A stretch of DNA of 64,000 nucleotides from Lujinxingia sediminis. GTDB taxonomy: Bacteria > Myxococcota_A > Bradymonadia > Bradymonadales > Bradymonadaceae. This document shows, piece after piece, positions 9,465-18,892 of the stretch. Each line of letters starts with the position of its first letter. Positions within the stretch are counted from its first letter, which is position 1. The stretch lies in the NCBI RefSeq assembly GCF_004005565.1, contig NZ_SADD01000007.1, positions 165,439 to 229,438 on the forward strand, read 5' to 3'. Made by a program: the position numbers and the translations under genes. The notes under the pieces were generated by a model that was not told the origin of the DNA, ran no database searches, and saw only the letters and a program-made list of their open reading frames with translations.

Positions 9465-9790
9465 TAGCCTCTGCCATCGCCGTTCTGGTGGCCTGTGGGT
9501 TCTACCTGGTGCTGCGCGCGCGCACCTTCCCGGTCATCATCGGCCTGGCACTCTTTTCGTACGCCGCCAACCTCTACATCTTCTCCACCGGGCGACTGAC
9601 CTCCGGGATGCCCCCGGTCTTGCAAAAAGGCGTGCCCCTTGAGGCCTACGCCGATCCGCTGCCTCAGGCCCTGATTCTCACGGCGATCGTCATCGGCTTT
9701 GCCATGACGGCCTTTATCCTGGTCCTGGCCATCAGCGGTTATGTGGAGCTTGGCACCGATCATCTCGACGCGAAGGAGCAGAGCCGGTGA
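9452..9790 (+). CDS. mrpC: Mrp antiporter subunit C
   Basis: 112 aa, NuoK/ND4L-like, with three predicted membrane helices and the family segment ANLYIFSTGRL, followed by DPLPQALILTAIVIGFA. It overlaps the 3' end of mrpA by 13 bases and the start of mrpD by 4, which implies translational coupling. Length and order match subunit C of group-1/2 Mrp complexes. Confidence 0.93.
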   Translation: MEALIASAIAVLVACGFYLVLRARTFPVIIGLALFSYAANLYIFSTGRLTSGMPPVLQKGVPLEAYADPLPQALILTAIVIGFAMTAFILVLAISGYVELGTDHLDAKEQSR

Positions 9791-11349
9791 ACAACTGGAT
9801 CGTCATACCTATCCTGCTGCCGATGCTCACCGCGCTTGTCTGCGCGCTGATCCCGGCCTCAAAGATCGCCATTCAGCGCACCCTCTCGCTGACCGCCTCC
9901 CTGGCCCTTATGGCCACCGGCTTCTTCATGGTCAGCCAGACGATGTCCGGCGAGATCTTCAGCTACGCGATGGGCAGCTGGTCGGCGCCTTTTGGGATTG
10001 TGGTTGTCGTCGACCGACTCTCAGCGATGATGGTCGCGCTGACCAGCGTGGTCGCCCTCTGCGTGCTGGCCTATGCCTCCCAGGGCTCCGATAAGCGCGG
10101 GCCCTACTTCCACTTCCTCTTTCAGTTTCAGGTGCTGGGGATTTGCGGGGCGTTTTTAACCGGCGATATCTTCAACCTCTTTGTCTTCTTCGAGATCCTG
10201 CTTCTGGCCTCCTACAACCTGCTGGTCTACTCCGGCGGCAAGAAGCGGCTGAAGGCGGGCATCCATTACGTGATCCTGAACCTGGTGGGCTCGGCGCTCT
10301 TTCTGATCGGCGTGAGCACGCTCTACGGGATCACCGGCACGCTGAACATGGCTGATATGGCGATTCAGGTCGCAGCGTTGGGCCCCGAAGATCAGGCGAT
10401 TTTGCAGGCCGGTGCGCTGGTTTTGATGGTGGTCTTCGCGCTGAAAGCCGCGCTGCTTCCCCTCTACCTCTGGTTGCCCGGTGTCTACGGCGCGGCGACC
10501 GCGCCGGTGGCCGCGCTCTTTGCCGTGCTGACCAAGGTGGGGGTCTACGCCATTCTGCGTACCTCCACGCTGATTTTCGGGCCGGAGGCCGGCGTCGGTG
10601 CCGATCTCATCGCGCCTTACCTCTTCCCGCTGGCGCTGATGACCCTCTTCTTCGGAATGGTCGGCGCGATGGGCAGCCACAGGCTGCGCCACATGACGGG
10701 CTACCTCATCATCGCCTCGCTGGGCACCATGCTGGCCAGCATCGGCCTCTTTACCCAGGCCAGCATCTCCGGCGCGCTCTACTATCTGGTGCACTCGACG
10801 CTGATCATGGCGCTCTTCTTTTTGCTCATTGAGCGCGTTTCCGCCCAGCGCGGTCCTTTCACCGACGAGATCCGCATCGGCTGGAAGCTGACTCAGCCCA
10901 CCCTGCTCGGACTGATCTTCTTCGGCGCTGCGGTGGCCGCCGCAGGCCTTCCGCCCTTCAGCGGCTTTCTCGGCAAGCTCCTGATGCTTCAGGCCGCCAT
11001 CGGCGAGCCCGGCGGCTTCTGGATGTGGGCGGTGATCCTCTTTACAAGCCTTCTGGGCCTTGTTGCCCTGAGCCGCGTCGGCACGCAGGTCTTCTGGAAA
11101 GGCACCGAGATCTCCGCCGAGCGCGCCGATCAGGTCGAGCGTACCACCACTCTACAGGCCGCCCCCCTGGTCGCCATCCTGGCCATCCTGGCGGCCTACT
11201 CCGTCTTCGCCGGCCCCGTCACCAGGTACACCGACGCGGCCGCCGCCCAGCTGCTCGACCCGCAGCAGTACATTGACGCGGTGATGGTCCAACCGGCCTT
11301 CTTCCCCGACACAGGCATGAGCGATGACCTCAGCAACAAGGACCACTGA
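9787..11349 (+). CDS. mrpD: Mrp antiporter subunit D
   Basis: 520 aa, NuoM/N-like multi-pass membrane protein. Recognisable segments include GDIFNLFVFFEILLLASYNL, the lysine-bearing LKAALLPLYLWLPGVYGAA and ITKVGVYAILR-like helices. With MrpA it provides the antiporter-like half-channels of the complex. It starts with GTG inside the last codons of mrpC; no ATG alternative fits the family N-terminus. Confidence 0.93.
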   Translation: MNNWIVIPILLPMLTALVCALIPASKIAIQRTLSLTASLALMATGFFMVSQTMSGEIFSYAMGSWSAPFGIVVVVDRLSAMMVALTSVVALCVLAYASQGSDKRGPYFHFLFQFQVLGICGAFLTGDIFNLFVFFEILLLASYNLLVYSGGKKRLKAGIHYVILNLVGSALFLIGVSTLYGITGTLNMADMAIQVAALGPEDQAILQAGALVLMVVFALKAALLPLYLWLPGVYGAATAPVAALFAVLTKVGVYAILRTSTLIFGPEAGVGADLIAPYLFPLALMTLFFGMVGAMGSHRLRHMTGYLIIASLGTMLASIGLFTQASISGALYYLVHSTLIMALFFLLIERVSAQRGPFTDEIRIGWKLTQPTLLGLIFFGAAVAAAGLPPFSGFLGKLLMLQAAIGEPGGFWMWAVILFTSLLGLVALSRVGTQVFWKGTEISAERADQVERTTTLQAAPLVAILAILAAYSVFAGPVTRYTDAAAAQLLDPQQYIDAVMVQPAFFPDTGMSDDLSNKDH

Positions 11350-11350
11350 C

Positions 11351-11848
11351 GTGATCAGCATTCGACAACGCGTTCTGCCACAGCCCCTCTTCAGCCTGGT
11401 GTTGCTGGCGGTCTGGCTTCTGGCTCAGGGCAAGCTCGAGCTCTCCACGATCATCGGTGGGGTGGTCCTGGCGCTGGTGCTCCCCGCGCTCACCTACCGC
11501 TTTACCGATTCCTTCCCGAAGGTGCGTCGGCTCCGCCCCCTGATTCAGTACGTCGTCATCGTGATGTGGGATATCCTCGTCGCCAACCTCGTCGTGGCGC
11601 GGCTGATTCTGGGCTCAAGCCGCAAGCTCAAGCCCACCTTCCTGGAGGTGCCGGTGAAGCTGACCAACCCTTATGCCATCACGATCTTCGCGGCCACCAT
11701 CTCGCTGACCCCCGGTACGGTCTCATCGAACTTGAGCGGCGACCGCAAGACGTTGCTGGTTCATGCGCTGACCTCCGATGACCCCGACGCCGAGATTCAG
11801 CTGATGAAGGCCCGTTACGAGGCACCGCTCTTGGAGGCCTTCCAATGA
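11351..11848 (+). CDS. mrpE: Mrp antiporter subunit E
   Basis: 165 aa from the GTG at 11351. Two N-terminal membrane helices are followed by the cytoplasmic part with the family signature NPYAITIFAATISLTPGTVS. An in-frame ATG at 11324 lies inside mrpD; GTG at 11351, one base after the mrpD stop and preceded by AAGGA, fits family length better. It overlaps mrpF by 4 bases (ATGA). Confidence 0.9.
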   Translation: MISIRQRVLPQPLFSLVLLAVWLLAQGKLELSTIIGGVVLALVLPALTYRFTDSFPKVRRLRPLIQYVVIVMWDILVANLVVARLILGSSRKLKPTFLEVPVKLTNPYAITIFAATISLTPGTVSSNLSGDRKTLLVHALTSDDPDAEIQLMKARYEAPLLEAFQ

Positions 11849-12117
11849 TCCTGACCTACGCCATCGCTACCGCCTTCGGCATCGTCTCAGCGGCCATTCT
11901 TCTCAACGCCTACCGCCTCTTTCAGGGCCCGGATGTGCTCGACCGCGTTGTGGCCCTGGACACGATGAACATCAACGCCATCGCACTCCTGCTCCTGGCA
12001 GGGATCTGGTGGTCGACGGACCTCTTCTTCGAAGCAGCCCTGCTCATCGCCATGATGGGCTTTGTCGGCACCGTAGGCATCTCCCGCTTCCTGCTGCGCG
12101 GCGACCTCATCGAGTGA
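11845..12117 (+). CDS. mrpF: Mrp antiporter subunit F
   Basis: 90 aa with three membrane helices and the family motif GPDVLDRVVALDTMN, which carries the acidic residues conserved in MrpF. Overlaps mrpE by 4 bases. Length is normal for the family. Confidence 0.93.
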   Translation: MILTYAIATAFGIVSAAILLNAYRLFQGPDVLDRVVALDTMNINAIALLLLAGIWWSTDLFFEAALLIAMMGFVGTVGISRFLLRGDLIE

Positions 12118-12175
12118 ACCTCCACCGGATGAACCGCGTTTCAGTCCGCGTCATCCGAAGCCTTTTGAGACCATC

Positions 12176-12523
12176 ATGGAAGAGCTTCCTCTTTACCTTC
12201 AAAGCATCATTGCCGCCCTGCTCATCTTCGGGGCCGTATTTGCCTTTATCGGCTCGCTGGGCCTGGCGAAGTTGCCCGATTTCTACATGCGCCTGCATGG
12301 TCCCACCAAAGCGACCACCCTGGGGCTGGGCGCGATGCTGGTGGGCTCGATGATCTACTTCAGCGTCACCAAAGGTAGCCTGACGCTGCACGAGATCCTC
12401 ATCACCCTCTTCCTCTTTATTACCGCCCCGGTCAGCGCGCACATCCTCTCGAAGTCAGCCATCCGTTCGCGCATCTACGACTCCACCGGCATGGTCGAGG
12501 AGAAAACCCGCGAGCTCTTCTGA
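12176..12523 (+). CDS. mrpG: Mrp antiporter subunit G
   Basis: 115 aa with three membrane helices and the signature GLAKLPDFYMRLHGPTKATT. Last gene of the operon, 58 bases after mrpF, and with it all seven Mrp functions are present. No clear terminator follows before the methyltransferase gene. Confidence 0.93.
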   Translation: MEELPLYLQSIIAALLIFGAVFAFIGSLGLAKLPDFYMRLHGPTKATTLGLGAMLVGSMIYFSVTKGSLTLHEILITLFLFITAPVSAHILSKSAIRSRIYDSTGMVEEKTRELF

Positions 12524-12596
12524 GCAGCGCTCGCGACAGGCTCATTCAGCCTCACCCTTCTCCCCGCTCCTCTCTCCCCCCGCAGGCCCCCCGAAG

Positions 12597-13547
12597 ATGC
12601 CCTACGCCGAACAGGCGGCGATGTTCGAGAACCGTCTCCAGAAGAACATCAGCCGCATCGAGAACGCCGCCCAACGCCTCAACCAGAGCTGCTACCGCAT
12701 TTACGACGCCGACATCCCCGAGATCCCGCTGCTCGTTGACTGGTACGAGGGCTATTTGCACGTGGCGCTTATGGCCCGGCGCAAGTTCCGCGATATGGAC
12801 AACGAAGCCTGGCTCGACGCGATGCTTGAGGTCTTAATGACCCAGCTCGACGTCCCGGCTGAGAAGCTTTTTGTAAAGACGCGCCGCCGCCAGAAGGGCT
12901 CCTGGCAGTACTCGAAATTTGCCCACGAGCGCAGCGAGATCGCCGTTCACGAGGATGGCCTCAAATTCAAGGTCAACCTCTCCGACTACCTCGACACCGG
13001 CCTATTCTTAGACCACCGCATCACCCGCCAGATGGTCCGCGAGGAGTCGCAGGGCAAGAGCGTGCTCAACCTCTTCGCCTACACCGGCGCCTTTACCGTG
13101 CACGCGATCGCCGGCGGCGCTCGAAAGACCGTCACCGTCGACATGAGCAACACCTATTTACGCTGGGCCCGGGAGAACCTCGCGCTCAACCAGATGAGCC
13201 TGCGCGGAAACCGCTTTGAGCGCGCCGACATCCTGCAATACCTGGCAAGCCCGGACCGCGCCCGAGAGCACTATGACCTGATCGTGCTCGACCCGCCCAC
13301 CTTCTCCAACTCCAAGAAGATGGATGACACGCTGGAGATCCAGCGCGACCACCCCTGGCTTATCAACACCTCGCTGGGCCTGCTCAAACCCGGCGGTGCC
13401 CTTTACTTCTCGACGAACTTTCGAAACTTTAAGCTGCAATCCAGTCAGCTCCACGGTGCCGTCATCGAGGAGCTCACCCAGAAGACCATCCCTCACGACT
13501 TCCAACACTCCAAACCCCACCAGAGCTGGCGCATCACCCGCGCGTAA
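12597..13547 (+). CDS. RlmK-like 23S rRNA (guanine-N7) methyltransferase, stand-alone
   Basis: 316 aa. Closely resembles the C-terminal half of E. coli RlmL (the RlmK domain, m7G2069 of 23S rRNA): NRLQKN, YRIYDADIPE, VKTRRRQKGSWQY, DYLDTGLFLDHR, the SAM-site segment LNLFAYTGAFTVHA, TVDMSNTYLRWA and the catalytic-loop segment LDPPTFSNSKKMDDT. The RlmL N-terminal THUMP/m2G domain is absent, so it should act alone. Cytoplasmic, acting on rRNA. It is followed by trpS after 23 bases in the same direction. Confidence 0.88.
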   Translation: MPYAEQAAMFENRLQKNISRIENAAQRLNQSCYRIYDADIPEIPLLVDWYEGYLHVALMARRKFRDMDNEAWLDAMLEVLMTQLDVPAEKLFVKTRRRQKGSWQYSKFAHERSEIAVHEDGLKFKVNLSDYLDTGLFLDHRITRQMVREESQGKSVLNLFAYTGAFTVHAIAGGARKTVTVDMSNTYLRWARENLALNQMSLRGNRFERADILQYLASPDRAREHYDLIVLDPPTFSNSKKMDDTLEIQRDHPWLINTSLGLLKPGGALYFSTNFRNFKLQSSQLHGAVIEELTQKTIPHDFQHSKPHQSWRITRA

Positions 13548-13570
13548 CGCTCTTCAAGCGCTCGCGATCT

Positions 13571-14587
13571 ATGACCTCTGAAAACCAAGCAAAAGTCGTC
13601 CCGGCCGGACCACGCCGCAGCCTCTCGGGCATCAAGCCCACGGGCTTTCCCCACCTGGGCAACTACCTGGGCATGATCCGCCCGGCCATCGATCTCCAGG
13701 AGGACTATGAGGCCTTCTACTTTGTGGCCGACTACCACGCCCTGACCTCGGTGCGTGACCCCGAGGCCCTGCGCCAATCGGTCTACCAGATCACCGCCTA
13801 CTTTCTGGCCTTTGGTCTCGACCCGGCCCGCGCGGCCTTCTTCCGCCAGTCGGACATCCCGGAGGTCACCGAGCTGACCTGGCTCTTAAGCTGCGTCACG
13901 CATATGGGCCTGCTGGAGCGCGCCCATGCCTATAAGGCTGCAAAAGACCAGGGCATCGAGAAGGACATCAACCACGGCGTGTTCACCTACCCGGTGCTCA
14001 TGGCCAGCGATATCCTCATCTACGACTCCGACGTCGTCCCGGTAGGCGCCGACCAGATCCAGCACATCGAGATGACCCGCGACATGGCCCAGAAGTTCAA
14101 CTCGGCCTTCGGCGGGGATTTCCTCAAGCTGCCCGAGGCCCGGGTGCGTGAAGACGTGGCCACCGTCCCCGGCCTCGACGGCAGAAAGATGAGCAAGAGC
14201 TACGGCAACATCATCGAGCCGCTCCTGCCGCCCAAAAAGCTGCGCAAACAGATCATGAAGATCGAGACAGACTCGAAGGGTCTTGACGACCCCAAAGATC
14301 CCTCGACCTGCAACATCGTCACCCTCTACAAGCTCTTCGCCTCCAAAGACGAGCTCGCCGAGATGGAAGAGAATTACCGCGCCGGTGGCTATGGCTACGG
14401 CCACGCCAAGCAGGCCCTCTTTGAGAAGATGGACGCCCACTTCGCCCCCTTCCGCGAGCGCTATGAGGCGATCATCGACGACCGCGACTACCTCGATCAG
14501 ATCCTCGATGAGGGCGCCGAAAAAGTCCGCCCCATCGTCGAAGAGGTCATGGTGCGAGTTCGCCGCGCCACCGGCCTTCGCCGCTAA
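13571..14587 (+). CDS. trpS: tryptophanyl-tRNA synthetase
   Basis: 338 aa, normal length for the bacterial class Ic enzyme that charges tRNA-Trp. The HIGH-type ATP motif appears as GFPHLGNYLG near residue 26 and the KMSKS motif is intact (GRKMSKSYGN). VGADQIQHIEMTRD is the tryptophan/dimer-face segment. Lies between the rRNA methyltransferase and the S1-like gene, all on the same strand and probably co-transcribed. Confidence 0.95.
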   Translation: MTSENQAKVVPAGPRRSLSGIKPTGFPHLGNYLGMIRPAIDLQEDYEAFYFVADYHALTSVRDPEALRQSVYQITAYFLAFGLDPARAAFFRQSDIPEVTELTWLLSCVTHMGLLERAHAYKAAKDQGIEKDINHGVFTYPVLMASDILIYDSDVVPVGADQIQHIEMTRDMAQKFNSAFGGDFLKLPEARVREDVATVPGLDGRKMSKSYGNIIEPLLPPKKLRKQIMKIETDSKGLDDPKDPSTCNIVTLYKLFASKDELAEMEENYRAGGYGYGHAKQALFEKMDAHFAPFRERYEAIIDDRDYLDQILDEGAEKVRPIVEEVMVRVRRATGLRR

Positions 14588-14682
14588 GTTACCCCACGTC
14601 TTCGCTCTTAGCTTCGCGGGGAGCTCGCCACATCGTACCTCCCCCGAGGACTTCAGCCTCACCTCTCTCCAAGGCAACCGAC

Positions 14683-16368
14683 ATGGCCTCCAAAGACGAC
14701 AAGACCCAGCCCGTGCCTCCTCGCCCCCGCAAGAAAAAAACCGAAGGCGAAGCCAGCGCTCAAGGTGTGAAGCCCGACGAGAAAGTCGAAGTCATCCGCG
14801 CCCCCAGGCCCCCCACCGCGCCCAATGCACCGAAGAAAGAGGCTCCCAAAAAAGATGCGCCCGCAGCCGAGTCGAAAAAAGAAGAATCGAGCGCCGGCAT
14901 GAAGTTCGGGGACACCTCGGCCACCATGGACGACTTTGCCGCCATGTTCGAGAGCCATGAGGCCGCCGCTCCCTCCCGCCAGCGCTTCGACATGGGCGAC
15001 CAGGTCGAGGGCAAGGTCATCTCGGTGGGCACCGCGGCGATCTTCGTGCAGATCGGCGCCAACCAGGAAGGCGTCGCCGATCGCGCCGCCTACGAAGACG
15101 AAGAAGGCAACGTCACGCTTGAGCCCGGCCAGACCTACTCCTTCTACGTGCTCGGCTTTAAGGGCGGCATCCAGCTCGGCAAAGAACTCGGTGCCGGCCG
15201 CCAGGGCCTGGCCGCTGTCGAAACCGCCCACGACACCGGGCTCCCCATCAGCGGCAAAGTCACTGGCACCAACAAGGGCGGCTTTGAAATCGATCTCTCC
15301 GGCGTGGAGGCGTTCTGCCCCATCAGCCAGATCGAGCTCGGGTTCACCGAAGAGCCCGACGCCCACGTCGGTCAGACCTACCAGTTTAAGGTCCAGGAAG
15401 TTCGCGACGGCGGCCGCACCGTCGTGGTGAGCCGCCGTGCCCTTCTCGAAGAGCAGCAGAAAGAGGCCCGCGAGCAAACCCTCAAAACCCTGGACGTCGG
15501 TCAGGTCATCGAGGGCGTCATCACGCGGGTGGCCGATTTTGGCGCCTTTGTCGACATCGGCGGCGTCGAGGGTCTGGTGCACGTCTCCGAGCTCAGCCAC
15601 ACCTTCTTCGACCACCCCACCGACCTGGTCAAAGTCGGCCAGGAGGTTAAGGTTGAGGTCTTGAGCCTTGAGGAGCCGGTGGGCGACAAGCCCATCCGCA
15701 TCGGCCTGAGCATGAAGGCCACCGAGCAGGATCCGTGGCTGGAGGTAAACGAAAAATTCGCCGTGGGAACCCGCGTGCTCGGCCGCGTGGTGCGTCTGGC
15801 TCCCTTTGGTGCCTTCGTGGAGCTGACCCCGGGTGTTGAGGGCCTGGTGCACGTCTCCCAGATGAGCTGGGAGCGCCACGTGGCCAACCCCGCCGACGTG
15901 GTCTCCGTGGGCGAAGAAGTCTCGGTGGAGGTGCAGGATATCGACCTTCTGCGCCGCCGCATCGGCCTGAGCATGAAGGCCGCCGAGGGCGATCCCTGGG
16001 CCAACATCTCCGAGCGCTTCGCCATCGGCCTGGAGGTCAGCGGACATGTGGCCAAAGTCGAAGATTTCGGTGCCTTCATTGAGCTCGGCGGCGGTATCAC
16101 TGCGCTTCTACCCCGCAGCGAGATGAACCTCTCCAGCGACTCGACGCCCCATCGCCAGTTCACCGCCGGTCAGGAGGTCAAAGCCCGCGTGCTCAACATC
16201 GAGCCCGAGCGTCGCCGCATGGCGCTGAGCCTCAAAGACGCCGAGACCATCGCCGAGCAGGCCGATCCCTCCAAAGCCGCCCCCACCAGTTACAAGGACG
16301 ATAGCCTCTCCTCGGGCGGCGGCATGGGCACGCTGGGTGATCTGCTCAAGGCTCGTAAGAAGTCCTGA
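14683..16368 (+). CDS. S1-domain RNA-binding protein, ribosomal protein S1-like, five S1 repeats
   Basis: 561 aa. A charged, Lys/Pro/Glu-rich N-terminus of about 100 residues is followed by five S1 (OB-fold) repeats starting roughly at residues 106, 188, 272, 360 and 445. The third and fourth are the most canonical (ADFGAFVDIGGVEGLVHVSEL; APFGAFVELTPGVEGLVHVSQM), each followed by RIGLSMKA. True S1 usually has four to six repeats and binds mRNA on the 30S subunit; the disordered head is lineage-specific. It could be rpsA itself or a second S1-like translation factor; the window cannot decide. A strong terminator follows 175 bases downstream. Confidence 0.85.
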   Translation: MASKDDKTQPVPPRPRKKKTEGEASAQGVKPDEKVEVIRAPRPPTAPNAPKKEAPKKDAPAAESKKEESSAGMKFGDTSATMDDFAAMFESHEAAAPSRQRFDMGDQVEGKVISVGTAAIFVQIGANQEGVADRAAYEDEEGNVTLEPGQTYSFYVLGFKGGIQLGKELGAGRQGLAAVETAHDTGLPISGKVTGTNKGGFEIDLSGVEAFCPISQIELGFTEEPDAHVGQTYQFKVQEVRDGGRTVVVSRRALLEEQQKEAREQTLKTLDVGQVIEGVITRVADFGAFVDIGGVEGLVHVSELSHTFFDHPTDLVKVGQEVKVEVLSLEEPVGDKPIRIGLSMKATEQDPWLEVNEKFAVGTRVLGRVVRLAPFGAFVELTPGVEGLVHVSQMSWERHVANPADVVSVGEEVSVEVQDIDLLRRRIGLSMKAAEGDPWANISERFAIGLEVSGHVAKVEDFGAFIELGGGITALLPRSEMNLSSDSTPHRQFTAGQEVKARVLNIEPERRRMALSLKDAETIAEQADPSKAAPTSYKDDSLSSGGGMGTLGDLLKARKKS

Positions 16369-16684
16369 GCGACGCTGGATCACGGCGCAACCCCGCACTG
16401 CCAGCGCTCACTCCGCGCACCTCCCGGGTGCGCGGCGTAGACCTCTCGCAGACGCGGCGGCAGGGCTCTTTTCACAGCGTCGTAGCATCAGGCCCAACGT
16501 ACAATTACCGTGGGCCGAGCTCGCATACCGCGATTCAAGCCTCTGCAAAAAAGAAGCGCTCGCCAGGTCCTGGCGAGCGCTTCTTTTTTGCAGGTGGCTC
16601 AGCGCGCTGACCCGCATCAACGGCCAACTTCTCCGCCTTCAGCACAGGCCTCTCTCCTCCCGACGCTGAAAGCCGCTGCCCGTC
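16369..16684. other. intergenic space between convergent genes
   Basis: Separates the S1-like gene from yaaA. It holds a 9-bp GC stem (CCGCGCACC...GGTGCGCGG, 16413-16435) without a T tract and the long palindrome listed separately. No coding frame is convincing. Confidence 0.5.
16543..16593. terminator. bidirectional intrinsic terminator
   Basis: A near-perfect 51-base palindrome: an A-rich run, a GC core AAGCGCTCGCCAGG pairing with CCTGGCGAGCGCTT, then a T run. With A/T tracts on both sides it can stop transcripts from the S1-like gene and from yaaA, which converge here. Confidence 0.9.
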
Positions 16685-17464
16685 TTATGGCTCCTGCGGC
16701 TCACGCAAAAAGACGTACTCGCGCTCGCTGGAGCGCTCGTCGCTGAAGTAGTAGCCACCGCCGGTGAAGCCCTTAAGCCGCTCGGGGTCGGTGATGCGCT
16801 CGCGCACGATATAGTCGGCCATCATGCCGCGGGCACGCTTCGCCCAGAACGCGACGATCTTGTATGTGTCGCCCTTCCGATCGCGAAACACCGGGGTAAT
16901 CAGCTTCCCTTTGAGCGATTTCTTGTCCACGGACTTAAAGTACTCGTTGGACGCCAGGTTGATCACCACCTGACGCTCCTGCTCGGCGAGCTTTTCGTTG
17001 AGCACGTCGGTGATCCTCTGTCCCCAGAAGTCGTAGAGGTTCTTGCCCCGGGCGTTCTCAAGGCGAGTGCCCATTTCCAGACGGTAGGGCTGCATCAGGT
17101 CCAGCGGACGCAGCACACCATAGAGCCCCGAGAGGATGCGGATATGCTCCTGGGCGAAGGCCACATCGTCGTCGGTGTAGGCGTCGAGCTGGAAGTCGGT
17201 GTAGACGTCGCCGGTAAAGGCCCAGAGCGCCTGACGGGCGTTCTCCGGGCTGAAGGGCAGCTCGAAGTCGCGGTAACGATCGTAGTTGAGATCCGCAAGC
17301 TTCGAGCTAATTCCCATCAGATCTTCGAGATCGGCACGCGAGAGCTCGCGCAGCCTCTCGATAAGCGTTTGAGAATCGTCGAGAAAAGGCGGCTCGCTAT
17401 GCTCGGAGACGGGCACCGGCGATTCGAAATCCAGGGATTTGGAGGGGGAGAGTAAGACCAACAT
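16685..17464 (-). CDS. yaaA: YaaA family peroxide stress protein
   Basis: 259 aa from the ATG at 17464, the standard YaaA length (DUF328/UPF0246). The protein opens with MLVLLSPSKSLDFES and carries SGLYGVLRPLDLMQPYRLEMG, NLASNEYFKSV and FWAKRARGMMADYI, all family hallmarks. In E. coli YaaA limits intracellular free iron during hydrogen peroxide stress and binds DNA. The frame extends 48 codons upstream, but that part is not conserved and crosses a terminator. Confidence 0.92.
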   Translation of the reverse strand: MLVLLSPSKSLDFESPVPVSEHSEPPFLDDSQTLIERLRELSRADLEDLMGISSKLADLNYDRYRDFELPFSPENARQALWAFTGDVYTDFQLDAYTDDDVAFAQEHIRILSGLYGVLRPLDLMQPYRLEMGTRLENARGKNLYDFWGQRITDVLNEKLAEQERQVVINLASNEYFKSVDKKSLKGKLITPVFRDRKGDTYKIVAFWAKRARGMMADYIVRERITDPERLKGFTGGGYYFSDERSSEREYVFLREPQEP

Positions 17465-17549
17465 AGACGACCTGCTGCAGACGACTTGGAATGACGAACA
17501 CGGCTTATGCGCACTGGCGAGTATCTCGCCATAACCAGCGGCGCCAGAG

Positions 17550-17575
17550 AAAAAGCGCGCCGGGCGAAGGCGCGC
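17550..17575 (-). terminator. intrinsic terminator downstream of the gene at 17671
   Basis: Read on the minus strand: GCGCGCC, loop TTCGCCC, GGCGCGC and then five T. It lies between the unknown gene at 17671-18561 and yaaA and would separate their transcripts. Confidence 0.85.
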
Positions 17576-17670
17576 CTCAGGATTAAGAACCATCCGACCA
17601 TCTGGCAAGCTCCGCCCGCCCCGCTTACACAGTGCCGGTCACACGCGGCCGTGGTTCGGGCCTGGCGAGG

Positions 17671-18561
17671 CTAGAAGGGGTGAAATCCGGAGCGATCCTC
17701 GTGCGCCGCATGCCTCTCCCCCCACTCGTTGCCGCCCGACTCCGCCGCACCGCGCTCGATCGGCATGATATCGACGGACGTGGCCTCCTCGGTACAGAGG
17801 CGACGCAGGGTCTGACGGCGACGCACCTCGGGGAGCACCCAGCCACCGATCACAAAGCGTTGAAAACGTCGATTCACGCTGATCTTCCGGGTCAGCCCGG
17901 CCATCACATCCGAGAAGATCGCGCGGTAGAGCTGCGCGAGATCACGACGCGCGAAGTTTCTGCACGCCAGGCTCACCGCGTCGACGGTGCGGGCGACCTG
18001 CTCCTTCATCCCCAGAAAGTCGATCACGAAGGCCTCCCCGCCGAAGGCATCTTCGAGGATCTGGGAGGCGTCGACGCCAAAGGGAAGGCCGCGGCCCAGG
18101 CGCGCGCCGCGCAGCGCGTAGAGGGTGCGAAGCCTGGCGATGGGGCGCTGATAACGAAGCTCCAGCATCGGTCCGGCCACATAGCGGGCGACACCTTGCT
18201 CGTCGTCGAGGATCTGGTCGAGCAGGGTCTTCTCGCGCTGCGCAAGCTGGCGAGCGGCACCGGGACGATTGAGGATGGCCTGCATCGCCAGCACGCTGTC
18301 GTGAAGCGCCTCACAGACCATCTCATCAATACGCCCGAGCACATCGATGTAGAGACGGCTGAAGGTATCGCAGCCGTAGCGTTGCAGCCCTGCCTCCACC
18401 GCCTCCTCCAACCAGAGCTCTCGGGACTCGCCGACATCATCACCCACGTCCCCGAAGTCGTGCAGCGCGGGGTGCATCGCGATCAAATCGCGCGTGCTGA
18501 TGGCAGTGGTCCAGCGGTCGCCGTGGCCCGGCGCGTCGGCAAAAACAAAGAGCTCTTCCAT
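17671..18561 (-). CDS. conserved-looking hypothetical protein
   Basis: 296 aa from the ATG at 18561, chosen because GGGAG lies seven bases upstream and the preceding in-frame ATG (18579) has a poorer site. Not recognised. It appears soluble and mostly helical, with an opening strand EELFVFADAPGHGDRW, a long Arg/Leu/Asp-rich middle, and a C-terminus rich in Glu and Gly. No signal peptide or membrane segment. Monocistronic, with its own terminator at 17550-17575. Confidence 0.65.
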   Translation of the reverse strand: MEELFVFADAPGHGDRWTTAISTRDLIAMHPALHDFGDVGDDVGESRELWLEEAVEAGLQRYGCDTFSRLYIDVLGRIDEMVCEALHDSVLAMQAILNRPGAARQLAQREKTLLDQILDDEQGVARYVAGPMLELRYQRPIARLRTLYALRGARLGRGLPFGVDASQILEDAFGGEAFVIDFLGMKEQVARTVDAVSLACRNFARRDLAQLYRAIFSDVMAGLTRKISVNRRFQRFVIGGWVLPEVRRRQTLRRLCTEEATSVDIMPIERGAAESGGNEWGERHAAHEDRSGFHPF

Positions 18562-18892
18562 GGCTTTCTCCCGGGGCATCCCTGCCCCTTTCTTGAGGAA
18601 CGCACCTGGTACGGCTCGGCGCAAGTCTTTCAAAAACCCAACACATTCAACAGGTTACACGCACAACACTACCTTTCGCCACGAATGCAGCGCGCGCCAC
18701 CTCATCTTCACCCCTACTGCTGGTCTGAATAGAACCACTCTAACTCGCCGCGGCCCGGAGTTCAACGGGTGCACGTCGGGAGACGTGCGCAGATGGAAAA
18801 AAAAAGACGCGCCCCTTCAGGGGCGCGCCTCTACGTACAACGCTCAAAAAGCCACACCACGCGGAGAACACCCGCGGCGGTGCGGCTCAGGC
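18562..18892. other. intergenic region with terminator structures
   Basis: Leader of the 17671-18561 gene (18562 to about 18700, locally A/C-rich and lower in GC) followed by two hairpins: GCACGTC-GGGA-GACGTGC at 18771-18788 and the terminator at 18797-18827. No gene seen. Confidence 0.45.
18797..18827 (-). terminator. intrinsic terminator downstream of the TM2-like gene
   Basis: On the minus strand an 8-bp stem CGCGCCCC / GGGGCGCG with a TGAA loop, followed by nine T (nine A on the plus strand at 18797-18805). It lies 66 bases after the stop of the gene at 18893-19285. Confidence 0.9.
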